From positions 32,191-96,190 of the forward strand of contig NZ_ACIS01000011.1 of the NCBI RefSeq assembly GCF_000174355.1: a stretch of DNA of 64,000 nucleotides, written 5' to 3'. Position numbers and translations under genes: made by a program. The stretch is from Pseudogulbenkiania ferrooxidans 2002 (GTDB lineage: Bacteria; Pseudomonadota; Gammaproteobacteria; Burkholderiales; Chromobacteriaceae). This document shows positions 19,164-29,331 of the stretch, in pieces. Under the pieces are notes generated by a model. That model ran no database searches. It saw only the letters and a program-made list of their open reading frames with translations, and had not been told where the DNA came from. Each line of letters begins with the position of its first letter. Within the stretch, counting starts at the first letter, position 1.

Positions 19164-20486
19164 CTAGTGCTCTTCCCGATCGAGCTGTTGCGCCAGGTCC
19201 TGCAGCGCAGGACTGATCTCGACGCGATACGGCCGCGTGGCCGGCAAGCGGCGCAACTGGGCGGCAACGTGGTCGCGGCTTTGCGCCAGGGTCACCGCCG
19301 CGCCCACGCGCTGCCCCTGGCGCATGCAGCTTTGCAGCAAGGGCTCGCCGGCCGGCGGCGGTTCGTCCAGCAAGGCCACCACGTCGTGGTCGAAGCGGCC
19401 GTCCGCGGCGTAGCAGCGATACACCTGCTTGCGGCCGGGCCAGGTCGCCTTGCCGGTGGAGCGCTTGCGCCGCGCCGTGCCGGCGTATTCCTGCAGCTTG
19501 TAGACGCAGTCGAGGTAGGGGCTGTCGCAGGCGGTGTCGACGCGCGTGCCGACGCCGAAGCCGTCGATCGGCGCCCCCGCGGCGAGCAGGCAACGCAGCT
19601 CGTCCTCGTCGAGGTTGCCGCTGCAGAAGATGCCGATGCCTTGCTGGCCGGCCGCGTCGAGGATGGCCCGCACCGCGCGGGCGTGCGCGGCGAGGTCGCC
19701 GCTATCGAGCCGCACCGAGCCGATGCGGATGCCCTGCTGCGCCAGCCGGGGCGCCAGTGCCGCCACCTTGCGCGCCGCCGCCTCGGTGTCGTAGGTATCG
19801 ATCAGGAGCACCACGTTGTCCGGCTGCGACCGGGCAAAGTGCTCGAAGGCCTCGACCTCGGTGGCGTGCGCCTCGACATAAGAATGCGCCATGGTGCCGA
19901 ACACCGGGATGCCGAACCGCATCCCGGCCTGCACCGTCGCCGTGCCGTCGTACCCGGCCAGGTAGCAGGCGCGCGCCGCCATCAGACCGGCCTCGCCGCC
20001 GTGGGTGCGGCGAAAGCCGAAATCCACCAGGCGCTTGCCCGGCGCGGCCAGCGCGCAGCGCACCGCCTTCGACGCCACCACGGTCTGGAAATGCACCAGG
20101 TTGATGAGCCGGCTCTCGATCAGCTGGGCCTGGGCGATCGGCGCCGTGACGCGCAGGATCGGCTCGTTGGGGTAGAACAGCGTGCCCTCGGGCATGGCAT
20201 CGATGTCGCCGCAGAAACGAAAGTCGCGCAGGTAATCGAGAAACGCCGGCTTGAACCGGTGCTGGCCGGCGAGCCAGTCCAGTTCCAGGGGGGTAAAGCG
20301 CAGGGTCTCGACATACTGCAAGAGCTGCTCCAGGCCCGCCGCGATCAGGAAATCGCGCCCCGGCGGCAGGCTGCGCACGAAGCATTCGAATACCGCGGTC
20401 TCCGCCATGCCTTCGTCGAAATAGGCCTGCAGCATGGTGAGCTGGTACCAGTCGGTGAGGAGCACGCTGCCGGACGAGTCGCTCAT
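19164..20486 (-). CDS. pncB: Nicotinate phosphoribosyltransferase
   Basis: A 440-residue NAD-salvage enzyme making nicotinate mononucleotide from nicotinate and PRPP. Markers are LLTDWYQLTMLQAYF at the N-terminus, LVDFGFRRTHGGEAG, GTMAHSYVEAH (with the autophosphorylated His), VRLDSGDLAAHARAVRAIL and GFGVGTRVDT. Start MSDSSGSV at 20486 overlaps the stop of the upstream nicotinamidase-like gene (ATGA), so the two are coupled and together convert nicotinamide to NaMN. Confidence 0.93.
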   Translation of the reverse strand: MSDSSGSVLLTDWYQLTMLQAYFDEGMAETAVFECFVRSLPPGRDFLIAAGLEQLLQYVETLRFTPLELDWLAGQHRFKPAFLDYLRDFRFCGDIDAMPEGTLFYPNEPILRVTAPIAQAQLIESRLINLVHFQTVVASKAVRCALAAPGKRLVDFGFRRTHGGEAGLMAARACYLAGYDGTATVQAGMRFGIPVFGTMAHSYVEAHATEVEAFEHFARSQPDNVVLLIDTYDTEAAARKVAALAPRLAQQGIRIGSVRLDSGDLAAHARAVRAILDAAGQQGIGIFCSGNLDEDELRCLLAAGAPIDGFGVGTRVDTACDSPYLDCVYKLQEYAGTARRKRSTGKATWPGRKQVYRCYAADGRFDHDVVALLDEPPPAGEPLLQSCMRQGQRVGAAVTLAQSRDHVAAQLRRLPATRPYRVEISPALQDLAQQLDREEH

Positions 20487-21079
20487 GCCGCCAGATCCTG
20501 AAACACCACCGGATGCGCGCCGAGCCGGCACATCTCGCCCTCAGCGCGCATGCCGTCGTCAGGATCGACGTTGACGGCACGGATCGCATCCACCAGCAGA
20601 CACACCGTGAAGCCCTGCTTGAGGGCATCGCGCACGGTGTTGAGCACGCAATAGTCGGTGGCGAGCCCGCCGACGAACACGCGCTCGACGCCGCTACGTC
20701 GCAATTGCGCGGCCAGCTCGGTGCCGTCAAAGCCGGAATAGGCGTCGTGCTCCGCCTGCGTCGCCTTCGACACGATCACTGCGGAACGCGGCAGGTGCAG
20801 GGTGGGCGGGAACAGCGCGCCGTCGCTGCCGGCCACGCAATGCACCGGCCACGGCCCGCCCTGCAGGGTGAACGAGCAGTGCCCAGCCGGATGCCAGTCG
20901 CGCGTGGCGTACACGGCCAGGCCCTGCGCGACGAAGATGTCGATGTAGCGGTTCAGCACCGGCACCACTTCGTCGCCGTCGCCGACCGGCAGGTGCCCGC
21001 CGGGCAGAAAATCGTTCTGCACGTCGACCACGATCAGGGCATCGCGCGACGACAGCGCTATGACAGACGCAGGGGACAT
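20483..21079 (-). CDS. pncA: Nicotinamidase-like isochorismatase-family amidohydrolase
   Basis: A 198-residue cysteine hydrolase. The Asp-Lys-Cys triad is in ALIVVDVQNDFLPGG, VSKATQAEHDAYS and GLATDYCVLNTVRDAL; TRDWHPAGHCSF supplies the metal-binding His/Asp of nicotinamidases. It should deamidate nicotinamide to nicotinate, the substrate of the coupled pncB. The start at 21079 gives the normal length. Confidence 0.88.
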   Translation of the reverse strand: MSPASVIALSSRDALIVVDVQNDFLPGGHLPVGDGDEVVPVLNRYIDIFVAQGLAVYATRDWHPAGHCSFTLQGGPWPVHCVAGSDGALFPPTLHLPRSAVIVSKATQAEHDAYSGFDGTELAAQLRRSGVERVFVGGLATDYCVLNTVRDALKQGFTVCLLVDAIRAVNVDPDDGMRAEGEMCRLGAHPVVFQDLAA

Positions 21080-21177
21080 GGTTTTTACCCCGAAGCAACA
21101 CGATCTCGCTTTATTGTAGACGCCCCGTCCCGACGCAGCCGACGCGGGGCCGGGCTGCGCGCCGCGGAGCAAGTGCC

Positions 21178-21840
21178 TCAGGGCACCGGTGCATGGCCCG
21201 GGGCAAAGTGAAAGCGCAGCCAGCGCGCGGCTTGCTCGGCCACCTCGGTCAGCGTGCCCGGCTCCTCGAACAGGTGGGTGGCACCGGGAATGATGACGAG
21301 CGAGGTCGGGCTGTGCATGTGGGCCTGCGCCTCCTGATTGAGGCGGATCACCTCGGTGTCGAGCTCGCCCACCAGCAACAGGGTCGGGCTGTGCACCTGC
21401 GCCAGCGCCGCCGCGCCGGCCAGGTCGGGGCGGCCGCCACGCGACACCACGGCGGCGATGTCCGCGCCCTGATGCGCCGCCGCGCGCAGCGCCGCGGCCG
21501 CACCGGTGCTGGCGCCGAAATAGCCCACCGGCAGCGCGGCGGTGTCGGGCTGGCGCTTGAGCCAGGCGGTGGCGGCCTCCAGCCGCTCGGTGAGCAGGGC
21601 GATGTCGAAGCGCGTCTGGTAGACCTGGTCTTCCTCGCGCGTCAGCAGATCGAACAACAGCGTGGCAATACCGGCCTCCTGCAGCACCTCGGCCACGTAG
21701 TTGTTGCGCGGGCTGAAGCGGCCGCTGCCGCTGCCGTGGGCAAACAGCACGACGCCGACCGCCCCCAGGGGAATCTCGAGGTGCCCCTCGAGCCAGGCCT
21801 CCTGCACCGGAATGGCCACTTCACGTTTGCCGCTTTGCAT
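21178..21840 (-). CDS. Dienelactone-hydrolase-like alpha/beta hydrolase
   Basis: A 220-residue alpha/beta hydrolase: oxyanion loop FAHGSGSGRFSPRNNYVAE, nucleophile Ser in GYFGASTGAAAAL, acid in LLVGELDTEV and His in IPGATHLFEEPG. Proteins of this type occur beside phosphoribosyltransferase, pncB and stress genes in many proteobacteria, but the substrate is unknown. It is 98 bases upstream of the nicotinamidase-like gene on the same strand, possibly in one operon. Confidence 0.75.
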   Translation of the reverse strand: MQSGKREVAIPVQEAWLEGHLEIPLGAVGVVLFAHGSGSGRFSPRNNYVAEVLQEAGIATLLFDLLTREEDQVYQTRFDIALLTERLEAATAWLKRQPDTAALPVGYFGASTGAAAALRAAAHQGADIAAVVSRGGRPDLAGAAALAQVHSPTLLLVGELDTEVIRLNQEAQAHMHSPTSLVIIPGATHLFEEPGTLTEVAEQAARWLRFHFAPGHAPVP

Positions 21841-22000
21841 CTTGCCCCCTCGCCACCGGCACGCCGGTCAGCCGGTGTATCGTCCCTTCACTGTAGCCCA
21901 TGGCGCTGCGTGCCGGGCGATGATCCGGGGCCTGGAGCCGGGCACGCGGCGATGGCCGCACCGTGGCGGCGCACGGCGACTCGCCCCTCCCTAGCGATCG

Positions 22001-22984
22001 CTATGAGCGCTCCGCAGTCCCTTGCTCCCGAGCCGCCCGCCAGGCCTTGGGGGTCACGCCGAAATGCGCCCGGAAGGTGCGGATGAAGTAGCTCTGGGTG
22101 GCAAAACCGCAAGCCCACGCCACCTCCTTGCCGGCCCGCGCGCTCTCGCCCAGCAGACGGGCGGCGCGCTCCATGCGCTGGCGGTTGATGAAGGCGGCGA
22201 GGTGTTCGCCGGTCGTCTGGCTGAACAGGTGCGACAGGTAATCCGCGGTGCAGCCCGACTGCGCGGCGAGACGCCGCACGCTGAGCTGATGATCGCCCAG
22301 CTGGTTCTGCACCAGAACGCGCACCCGCGCCACCAGCGGCGGCTCCTGCCGGGTGTCGGCGCTGGCGTCGTCGAGCGCGCGCAGCACCCCGGCGGTGGCC
22401 GCCACCACCAGCGCTCGCGCCTGGGCTGCGGCCCAGGCCGGCTCCGTGTTCGTCGCCGCACCGGAGCTGCGCCCCAGGCGCGCGGCATCGGCCAGCCAGT
22501 CGTGAATGCCGTGCGCCTGGGCATGCTGGCGCGCCTCCAGGTGCAGGATGCCCGGCTGCCCCGGCGCTTCCTCGTGGGCGATGTGGCAGATCAGCGTCGC
22601 CCCCTCGGCGTACACCACGATATTGCAGAACGGCGTGCCGTCCTCCGCCGCACCGACGCGCTCGGCGTGCAGCAGCTTGGGAGGGAGCACCAGCGCCTCG
22701 CCCGGCCCCAGCCGCAGCTCACCGTGCGGAAAGCGGAAGCGCGTCCACCCCGCCACCTGCAGGAACAGCTCGGGCGCCAGATGGAAGTGCCCGTCGCCGC
22801 CGGCCGCCCACTCACCCGCCGCGCCGGGCAGCCGCAAGGGCCGGGTTCCGTCGGCCAGGCCGTGTACAAACGCCGCCAGCTCGCGGCGCATCCGGGGGGC
22901 CTGTTCGGGCGCGGCCTGGCGCGGGCTCGGCTGCCGGACGGTCGCTTCGAACGGCGGCGGCAATGAATCCAGGTTTTTTGACAT
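22001..22984 (-). CDS. AraC-family transcriptional regulator with cupin-like sensor
   Basis: A 327-residue regulator. The N-terminal half has a cupin-type ligand domain ([42 protein letters not shown]). The C-terminal half has two HTH motifs ([20 protein letters not shown] and [20 protein letters not shown] with [10 protein letters not shown]). It is divergent from thuA and the Gfo/Idh gene, 151 bases away, and is the likely sugar-responsive activator of that pair. Confidence 0.88.
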   Translation of the reverse strand: MSKNLDSLPPPFEATVRQPSPRQAAPEQAPRMRRELAAFVHGLADGTRPLRLPGAAGEWAAGGDGHFHLAPELFLQVAGWTRFRFPHGELRLGPGEALVLPPKLLHAERVGAAEDGTPFCNIVVYAEGATLICHIAHEEAPGQPGILHLEARQHAQAHGIHDWLADAARLGRSSGAATNTEPAWAAAQARALVVAATAGVLRALDDASADTRQEPPLVARVRVLVQNQLGDHQLSVRRLAAQSGCTADYLSHLFSQTTGEHLAAFINRQRMERAARLLGESARAGKEVAWACGFATQSYFIRTFRAHFGVTPKAWRAAREQGTAERS

Positions 22985-23135
22985 TCTTCGCAGTTTTTTC
23001 GCGCTCTTTCAGATTGAGAGAAGGCCCGACGGACGGCTACTCTTTTTCACGTCGGACCACACCATTCGGCACCACCAGCCAAGAAGACCGGAACTCGGTT
23101 ATTGCCTGGCGGTGAAACCACCCTGGAGGAGCATT

Positions 23136-23945
23136 GTGCTAAAAACCAAGATTTCTGTCATTGTCTGGAACGAATTCCGCCACGAGCGGGAGAACGAGGC
23201 GGCACGCGCCATCTACCCGGACGGGCTGCACACCACCATTGCCGCCGCGCTCGCCGAGACGCCGGCGCTCAACCCCGGCGCGCTGCCGCTGGAGATTGCC
23301 ACCGCCACGCTCGACGAGCCCGAGCACGGCCTGTCCGAAGAACGCCTGGCCGGCTGCGACGTGCTGCTGTGGTGGGGCCACAAGGCGCACGACCAAGTGT
23401 CCGACGCCGTGGTGGAGCGCGTGCAGCGCCGCGTGCTGGAAGGCATGGGGCTGATCGTGCTGCACTCCGGCCACTTCGCGAAGATCTTCCGCCGCCTGCT
23501 GGGGACGAACTGCTCGCTGAAGTGGCGCGAGGCGGACGAGAAGGAACGCGTGTGGGTGGTCGAGCCGTCGCACCCGATCGCCGCCGGTCTCGGCGAGTAC
23601 TTCGAGCTGCCGAACGAAGAGATGTACGGCGAGCGCTTCGACATTCCGCAGCCGGACAGCACTGTGTTCATCTCGTGGTTCGAGGGCGGCGAGGTGTTCC
23701 GCTCCGGCTGCTGCTGGGAGCGTGGCCACGGCCGCATCTTCTACTTCCGACCCGGCCACGAGGCCTACCCGACCTACCACGACGCCAACGTGCAGCGCGT
23801 GCTGGCCAACGCGGTGCAGTGGGCCACCCCGCGCGTCAACATCGTCGATCGCTGCCCGATGTCGCCGCCGCTGGAAAAGCTGAGCGAAAAGACCGTGAGC
23901 TTCGGCAAAGTCGGCATCCTGCAAGGCAAGGGAGATATCCAATGA
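23136..23945 (+). CDS. ThuA-family protein (trehalose-utilisation type)
   Basis: A 269-residue class-I glutamine-amidotransferase-like protein: [62 protein letters not shown] and [20 protein letters not shown]. ThuA proteins work with ThuB-type oxidoreductases in the oxidation of disaccharides to 3-keto forms. GTG at 23136 follows CTGGAGGAG; an upstream frame extension overlaps the AraC gene and is rejected. Its stop overlaps the start of the next gene. Confidence 0.85.
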   Translation: MLKTKISVIVWNEFRHERENEAARAIYPDGLHTTIAAALAETPALNPGALPLEIATATLDEPEHGLSEERLAGCDVLLWWGHKAHDQVSDAVVERVQRRVLEGMGLIVLHSGHFAKIFRRLLGTNCSLKWREADEKERVWVVEPSHPIAAGLGEYFELPNEEMYGERFDIPQPDSTVFISWFEGGEVFRSGCCWERGHGRIFYFRPGHEAYPTYHDANVQRVLANAVQWATPRVNIVDRCPMSPPLEKLSEKTVSFGKVGILQGKGDIQ

Positions 23946-25048
23946 ACGACGACTACAAGGTGGAAGTGAAAGACGCACCGCGCGCCGACGACGGCCGCCG
24001 CCTGCGCGTCGGCGTGATCGGCCTTGGCATCGGCCGCTTGCACATCGAGGGCTGGCTGCAGCACCCGCAGGTGGAGGTGGCGGCGATTTGCGACCCCGAC
24101 CTCGAGCGGCTGGCCAAGGTCGGCGAGCAGTTCGGCATCGCGGCGCGCTACGACAGCGCCGACGCGATGCTGGCGGCGGAGCGGCTCGACGTGGTGAGCG
24201 TGTGTACCCCGAACAAGTACCACAAGGGGCTGACGCTGGCGGCGTTCGAGGCCGGCTGCCACGTGTTGTGCGAGAAGCCGATGGCGCTCAACGCGGACGA
24301 GGGGCGCGAGATGCTCGCCGCGGCACAGCGCGCTGGCAAGCGCCTGATGATCAACTTCTCCTACCGCTTCTCGGCGCAGTCGCGCGCGCTGAAGGCGCAG
24401 GTGGACGCCGGGCGCTTCGGCGACTTCTACTTCGGGCGCTCGGTGTGGCACCGCCGGCGCGGCATGCCGGGTTTCGGCGGCTGGTTCGGCACCAAGGCGC
24501 TGGCCGGCGGCGGCCCCTTGATCGACCTCGGCGTGCACCGCCTCGACCTGGCCCTGTGGCTGATGGGCTACCCCAAGCCGACTTGGGTAATGGGTGGCAG
24601 CTACGACCACATCGCGCGGCCGCTGGCGGCGCAATCCGGCAAGGACTTCGACGTCGAGGACCTGGCCTGCGCGCTGATCCGTTTCGACAACGGCGCCACG
24701 CTGGCGCTGGAAGCGTCCTGGGCCGCCAATATCCGCGAAGCCGAACTGATGGAGACGCGCCTCCTTGGCACCCGGGCCGGCCTGCTGCAGCACAACGTCG
24801 GCGAGGGCTACACCTTCGACGCGCACATCTTCCTGGAGCAGGACGGCGCGCAGTTCGACATGCGCCTCAATCCAGCGGCGACACCGGCGCACTCGGCGAT
24901 GCACGATTACGCCGAGGCGATCCTGAACGAGCATCCTCACCCGGCACCGGGCGAGGAAGGGCTGATCGTGATGGAAATCCTCGACGCAATCTACGCCAGC
25001 GCCCGCTCGGGCGAACCGGTGAGGATCGGCAGCGCGGCCCGCGGCTAA
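23942..25048 (+). CDS. Gfo/Idh/MocA-family oxidoreductase (ThuB-like)
   Basis: A 368-residue NAD(P)-dependent sugar dehydrogenase. The Rossmann motif is [18 protein letters not shown] (about 20-38), the catalytic Lys is in CEKPMALN, and the C-terminal domain has [24 protein letters not shown] at 23942 overlaps the thuA stop (AATGA), indicating translational coupling. Together the pair should oxidise a sugar or cyclitol; no transporter gene is adjacent. Confidence 0.85.
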   Translation: MNDDYKVEVKDAPRADDGRRLRVGVIGLGIGRLHIEGWLQHPQVEVAAICDPDLERLAKVGEQFGIAARYDSADAMLAAERLDVVSVCTPNKYHKGLTLAAFEAGCHVLCEKPMALNADEGREMLAAAQRAGKRLMINFSYRFSAQSRALKAQVDAGRFGDFYFGRSVWHRRRGMPGFGGWFGTKALAGGGPLIDLGVHRLDLALWLMGYPKPTWVMGGSYDHIARPLAAQSGKDFDVEDLACALIRFDNGATLALEASWAANIREAELMETRLLGTRAGLLQHNVGEGYTFDAHIFLEQDGAQFDMRLNPAATPAHSAMHDYAEAILNEHPHPAPGEEGLIVMEILDAIYASARSGEPVRIGSAARG

Positions 25049-25109
25049 CAGCAGCGACCGGCCTGACGCGCCACATCCAAGGTGGCGGCAATGGCCGGCC
25101 GCACGCCGT

Positions 25110-25120
25110 CTTCGGCCAAC
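25110..25120 (-). repeat. GTTGGCCGAAG word, after the Gfo/Idh gene
   Basis: Exact 11-mer in the spacer before MITE family 2 copy 1. Confidence 0.85.
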
Positions 25121-25245
25121 CTTAGCAGGCAGGAACAATGGCCCCGATCGACAGCGTGCAACAGCAACAGATCGGGAGAAACATCGAATCGTTCGCTGAG
25201 CCTGTTCCTCCCTGCCCCCAGCAGCGGTCACCGGCTCCAGGCTCA

Positions 25246-25385
25246 GAACCTGTTTACGATCTCGCGAGCTAGCGCGAGACAAGGCAAAAACGGCTGAGGA
25301 AGCGGCGTTTACAAGGTGTAAACGAGCCTTCCAAAGCCGTTTTTAACGCCGTATCGCCAAAGCGCAGCAGACCGTAAACCGGTTC
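25246..25385. repeat. MITE-like repeat, family 2, copy 1
   Basis: Exactly 140 bases from GAACCTGTTTACGATCT to CGTAAACCGGTTC, with about 14-base terminal inverted repeats and a TCA on each side (25243-25245 and 25386-25388), the latter being the stop codon of the chemoreceptor on the minus strand. It contains GTTTAC-AAGGT-GTAAAC. Copy 2 at 41979 is the same length and nearly identical in inverse orientation. Confidence 0.82.
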
Positions 25386-27335
25386 TCAGGTCTTGAAGCG
25401 GCTCACCAGTTGGCCCAGCCCGCCCGCCAGCTCCACCAGCTGCACGCTGTGGCTCGCCGCCTCGTCGGCGTGGTGCGACACCTGGTGCGCCGCGCCGCAG
25501 ACATGCTCGATGTCGCTGGAGAGCCGCGCCGTGGCCTGGTGCTGATCGGTGCTGGCGCGCGCGATCTGCGCGTTCATCTCGTGGATCACCCGCACCGACT
25601 GCGAGATGCGGCCAAACGCCTCGCGTGCCGCGCCGCTCTTGAGCACCGTGTCGTCGGACTGCGCCAGACTGCTCGCCATTTCGCGGGCCACCAGCCGCGT
25701 GCCCTGGCCGAGCTTGTCGAGCAGGGACTGGATCTGGCGCGTCGACTGCTGCGTGCTTTGCGCCAGCGAACGCACCTCGTCCGCCACCACGGCAAAACCG
25801 CGCCCCTGCTCGCCGGCGCGCGCCGCCTCGATCGCGGCGTTGAGCGCCAAGAGGTTGGTCTGGTCGGCGATGCCGCGGATCACCTCGAGGATGGCGGTGA
25901 TGTCCTGCCCGGCGGCCTCCAGCTCCTGCAGCGACGCCGAGGCCTGGCGCAGCGTGGCGCTCAGGGCTTCGACGCTGGCCACGGTCTCGTCCACCACCTG
26001 CTCGCCCTGCAGCACCGATTGCTGACCGTCCTGCGCCGCGGTGGCGGCCTGCTCACAATTGCGCGCCACCGTTTCCGCACTGTCCGCCATGCGGCTGACC
26101 GCGCTCGCGGCGTTCTCCAGCACCGCGAGCTGGGCCTGCGCCGTCTGGCTCATGGTGCGCGCGACGTGATCGACGCGCCCGGCCGATTCACCCACCTCGC
26201 CGGCCTTGAGGCTGGTCTGGCGCACCAGGTGCAGGATGGTGTCGAGAATGCCGTTGAAGCGTTGCGCAAGCGTCGCGGTCTCGTCGCGCGACGTCACCGT
26301 GAGCCGGCGCGTCAGCTCGCCGTCGCCGGCGGCGATGGCATGCAGCCCCTCGGCGACCTGCTGCACCGGGCGCGCGATCAAGCCGGCGAGCCAGCCGCCC
26401 AGCAGCGACAGCACCAGCACCAGGCCGAGGCTGATCGCGGCGATGGTCCAGGCCATGCGCTCGGCGTGGGCGTAGATCTCGGCGCGCTTGACCAGGCCGA
26501 TGAACTTCCAGCCCAACAGCGGCGACTTGATCACGTTGGCCTGGTACGCCTCGCCGCCCAGCGTCACGGCAACCTGGCCGGCGTCGAGCGCGGCGTAGGC
26601 GCCACCGTCGATCTCAGCCAGCTTCTTGAAGTTGTGCTCGGGCTTGAGCGGGTCGACCAGCACCGTGCCGTCGCCCTGCACCAGCATCAGGAAGCCGCTC
26701 TCGCCGATGCGGATCTTGCGCACCAGTTCGGTCAGTCCCTTGAGTGACACGTCCATCGCCATCACGCCGAACTTGCGGCCGTCGCGCTCGATGGCGTGGG
26801 CCGCACTGACAATGGTGGCGTTGTCGCCCGGCCAGTAGTAGGCGTCGGTCAGCACGCTGCGCCCGGGGCTCGCCATGGCCTGCATGTACCACCCGCGCTT
26901 GCGGGGATCATACGGTGCATTCACTTTCCCTTCCGGCCACTGCACGATGCCGCCGTGCTCGGTACCCACATAGATGTAGGCCAGGTCAGGATGATTCTGG
27001 CCGAACTGCTGGAACAGCCGGAACAACTCGCCTTCGTTGCCGGGCTTGCCGGCCGAGGCCATGCGCTGCTCGCCGGAGAGCGTGGAGAAGTTGCTGATCT
27101 CGGGGCCGAGCTGCGCCATCTGCGGCAGCGCGGCAAAGAATGCCACATCGTTGAATACCGACTGGAACGCGCCGCTCAGGGTCTTGTCGACCTGGCGGAT
27201 TTCGCGGCTGCTGGCGTCGATGAAATGCTGCATCGCTTCCGAGCGCGCCTGCAGTATGGACAAGGTGGCGATGAACGATACCGGCAATAAGGTAGTCAGC
27301 AGGAAGCACAGCACCAACTTGGTACGTATCTTCAT
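25386..27335 (-). CDS. Methyl-accepting chemotaxis protein with Cache sensor domain
   Basis: A 649-residue chemoreceptor. Transmembrane helices lie at about 7-29 ([19 protein letters not shown]) and 320-340 ([20 protein letters not shown]). Between them is a dCache domain with [27 protein letters not shown] and [20 protein letters not shown] and a signalling domain follow; the conserved tip reads [20 protein letters not shown] and [15 protein letters not shown]. The YDPRxRxWY motif is typical of dCache receptors for amino acids and amines. The ATG at 27335 is chosen because [11 protein letters not shown] starts with the expected N-terminus. The ligand is unknown; nearby genes suggest a small amine. 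Confidence 0.9.
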   Translation of the reverse strand: MKIRTKLVLCFLLTTLLPVSFIATLSILQARSEAMQHFIDASSREIRQVDKTLSGAFQSVFNDVAFFAALPQMAQLGPEISNFSTLSGEQRMASAGKPGNEGELFRLFQQFGQNHPDLAYIYVGTEHGGIVQWPEGKVNAPYDPRKRGWYMQAMASPGRSVLTDAYYWPGDNATIVSAAHAIERDGRKFGVMAMDVSLKGLTELVRKIRIGESGFLMLVQGDGTVLVDPLKPEHNFKKLAEIDGGAYAALDAGQVAVTLGGEAYQANVIKSPLLGWKFIGLVKRAEIYAHAERMAWTIAAISLGLVLVLSLLGGWLAGLIARPVQQVAEGLHAIAAGDGELTRRLTVTSRDETATLAQRFNGILDTILHLVRQTSLKAGEVGESAGRVDHVARTMSQTAQAQLAVLENAASAVSRMADSAETVARNCEQAATAAQDGQQSVLQGEQVVDETVASVEALSATLRQASASLQELEAAGQDITAILEVIRGIADQTNLLALNAAIEAARAGEQGRGFAVVADEVRSLAQSTQQSTRQIQSLLDKLGQGTRLVAREMASSLAQSDDTVLKSGAAREAFGRISQSVRVIHEMNAQIARASTDQHQATARLSSDIEHVCGAAHQVSHHADEAASHSVQLVELAGGLGQLVSRFKT

Positions 27336-27585
27336 GACAGGGTTTCGCTCCGTGGCGGGCTGGGCGCCGTAACGTGTGCTCCGGGCTGCCGGACGAAAAA
27401 GACAGGACGGGATGGGATTCATGGCAGCGGACGATTGCGGCTACGGCACGCAGGGGCCGCGACCAGCACCCGGGGGGCCGATCGCGGCGAAAGAAGGCGC
27501 AGCCGCGCCGGACACCCTGCCGGCACGGGCTGCGTGCGGAGAGCCGTTCACGCCCCGGCGGCGGCGCCGGAGCACGAAGCGGTTC

Positions 27586-28953
27586 TTACTCGTCGGCCAG
27601 CGGCTGGCGCGAGGTTTCGCGGCTCACCAGGATGGCCACCAGCGCTACCGCGGCGGCCGCCATCAGGTACCAGGCCGGCGCCATCTTGTTGCCGGTCTGC
27701 TGGATCAGCCAGGTGGCCACCAGCGGCGCGGTGCCGCCAAACAGGGCGTTGGCGGTATTGAAGCTGAAGGCGAAGCCGCTGTAGCGCACCTTGGTCGGGA
27801 AGATTTCCGACAGGAAGCACGGCAGGGTGCCGTCGTTCATCGTCAGCATGGCGCCGAACGCCACCTGCACCAGCACGATGCCGATGAAGCCGAGCGTCTG
27901 CAGTTGCTGGAACAGCGGCAGGGTCAGGCCGATGAACAGCAGCGAGGCCAGGATCAGCATGGTCTTGCGGCCGAAACGGTCGGACAGCGAGCCCATCATG
28001 AAGATCAGGCCGATGTAAGCCGCCAGCGAGATCGACGCCGCGATGAACGACTCCGATTCGCCCATGCCCATCTCGGTGGAGAGGTAGGTCGGCATATAGC
28101 TCAGCACCAGATAGAACGCCACGGCGTTGAGGCAGGTCACGGCGAAGGCCACCACCACCTTGCCCAGGTGCACGGTCATCAGCTCCTTGATCGGGGTCTT
28201 GGCTACATGGTGCTTGCCTTCCAGCTCCTTGAACTTGGGCGAGTCCTCCAGGCGCACCCGGATGTAGCGGCCGATCAGGCCGAACGGGGCCGCCAGCAGG
28301 AACGGCAGGCGCCAGCCCCAGGAGTGCAGCTGGTCGACGGTCAGCACAGCGTGCATCACCGCCACGAACAGCGAGCCAAACAGCAGCCCGGCTGCGGTAC
28401 TGGCCGGCACGATGCTGGTATAGAAGCCGCGCTTGCCCTCGGGGGCGTACTCCGCCAGGAAGGCCGACGCCCCGGCATACTCGCCGGCCGCCGAGAAACC
28501 CTGCACCAGGCGGATGACCAGAAGCAGGACCGGTGCCCACAGGCCGACCTGGGCGTAGGTCGGCAGCAGGGCGATCAGGAAGGTCGACGCCGACATGATC
28601 AGGATCGACAGCGACAGCGCGCTGCGTCGTCCTATCTTGTCACCGAAGTGACCCCAGATGATGCCGCCGATCGGGCGGATGATGAACGAGATGGCGAACA
28701 CGGCGTAGGCCGCCAGCAGACCGGTCTTCGGGTCGCTTTGAGGAAAGAAGACGACGGCTATGATCGTGGCGAGATAGCCGTAGGCGGCATAATCGAACCA
28801 CTCGACGAAGTTACCGATGAAACTGGCCATCGCGGCCCGTTTCAGGGTGCTGCCGGAGTCGGCCCCGGCATGGTAGGTACCGACGTTGCCCGCGGCGGCG
28901 TAGCCGCGGTTAGGCAGGGTCTTGCGACCTCTGTTTGCTTTGTTGTCGTGCAT
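27586..28953 (-). CDS. MHS-family MFS transporter (proline/betaine type)
   Basis: A 455-residue major-facilitator symporter with 12 predicted helices. Family signatures: MASFIGNFVEWFDYAAYGYL, IIWGHFGDKIGRRSAL, RLVQGFSAAGEYAGASAFLA, SLSDRFGRKTML. MHS-family proteins carry betaine, proline, alpha-ketoglutarate or other carboxylates with protons. Its place next to the sarcosine oxidase operon and in a window with betBA makes a methylated amine or amino acid the likeliest substrate (inference). Confidence 0.88.
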   Translation of the reverse strand: MHDNKANRGRKTLPNRGYAAAGNVGTYHAGADSGSTLKRAAMASFIGNFVEWFDYAAYGYLATIIAVVFFPQSDPKTGLLAAYAVFAISFIIRPIGGIIWGHFGDKIGRRSALSLSILIMSASTFLIALLPTYAQVGLWAPVLLLVIRLVQGFSAAGEYAGASAFLAEYAPEGKRGFYTSIVPASTAAGLLFGSLFVAVMHAVLTVDQLHSWGWRLPFLLAAPFGLIGRYIRVRLEDSPKFKELEGKHHVAKTPIKELMTVHLGKVVVAFAVTCLNAVAFYLVLSYMPTYLSTEMGMGESESFIAASISLAAYIGLIFMMGSLSDRFGRKTMLILASLLFIGLTLPLFQQLQTLGFIGIVLVQVAFGAMLTMNDGTLPCFLSEIFPTKVRYSGFAFSFNTANALFGGTAPLVATWLIQQTGNKMAPAWYLMAAAAVALVAILVSRETSRQPLADE

Positions 28954-29331
28954 TTGGTTTCTCCTCCAAACTGATTGTAGTAGTGCGGAATGTCCGGTTC
29001 ATTGCTCTGTTTTTGTGAACTTTTTGGATCACATGACTACTAAATTTCTCGACAAACGTTTCAGTGCCCGCCACCAATCCGGACCGATCCAGCCATGCGT
29101 CGACCTCGCCCTTTCTCCTGTGAGGCGGGCCGGCATGATGGGCTGAACACGGTCCTGCCCAGGCATGGGCGGGACGGGTGCTATGGCTCGGAAACGGGGT
29201 GCTGCAGCTGCGTCATTCCTTCTCTGGTGACGATCTCCTCTAGGTAAAAAAACCGGTTATCCCTTGTCCTGGCATCAGGACGCCTACGGCACGGGCGCGC
29301 CGAATCGGGGCCCGTGCGCGCCGCGCTCGGG
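28954..29331. other. Intergenic region between the MHS transporter and purU
   Basis: 378 bases without a gene I can support. It should hold the transporter promoter (AT-rich stretch 28990-29060) and the 3' end of the sox operon. On the minus strand a weak hairpin (GTCCTG-ATGC-CAGGAC, 29268-29283) is followed 13 bases later by a T7 run, and a GC hairpin (GCACGGGC with GCCCGTGC) lies at 29298-29318. Confidence 0.4.
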
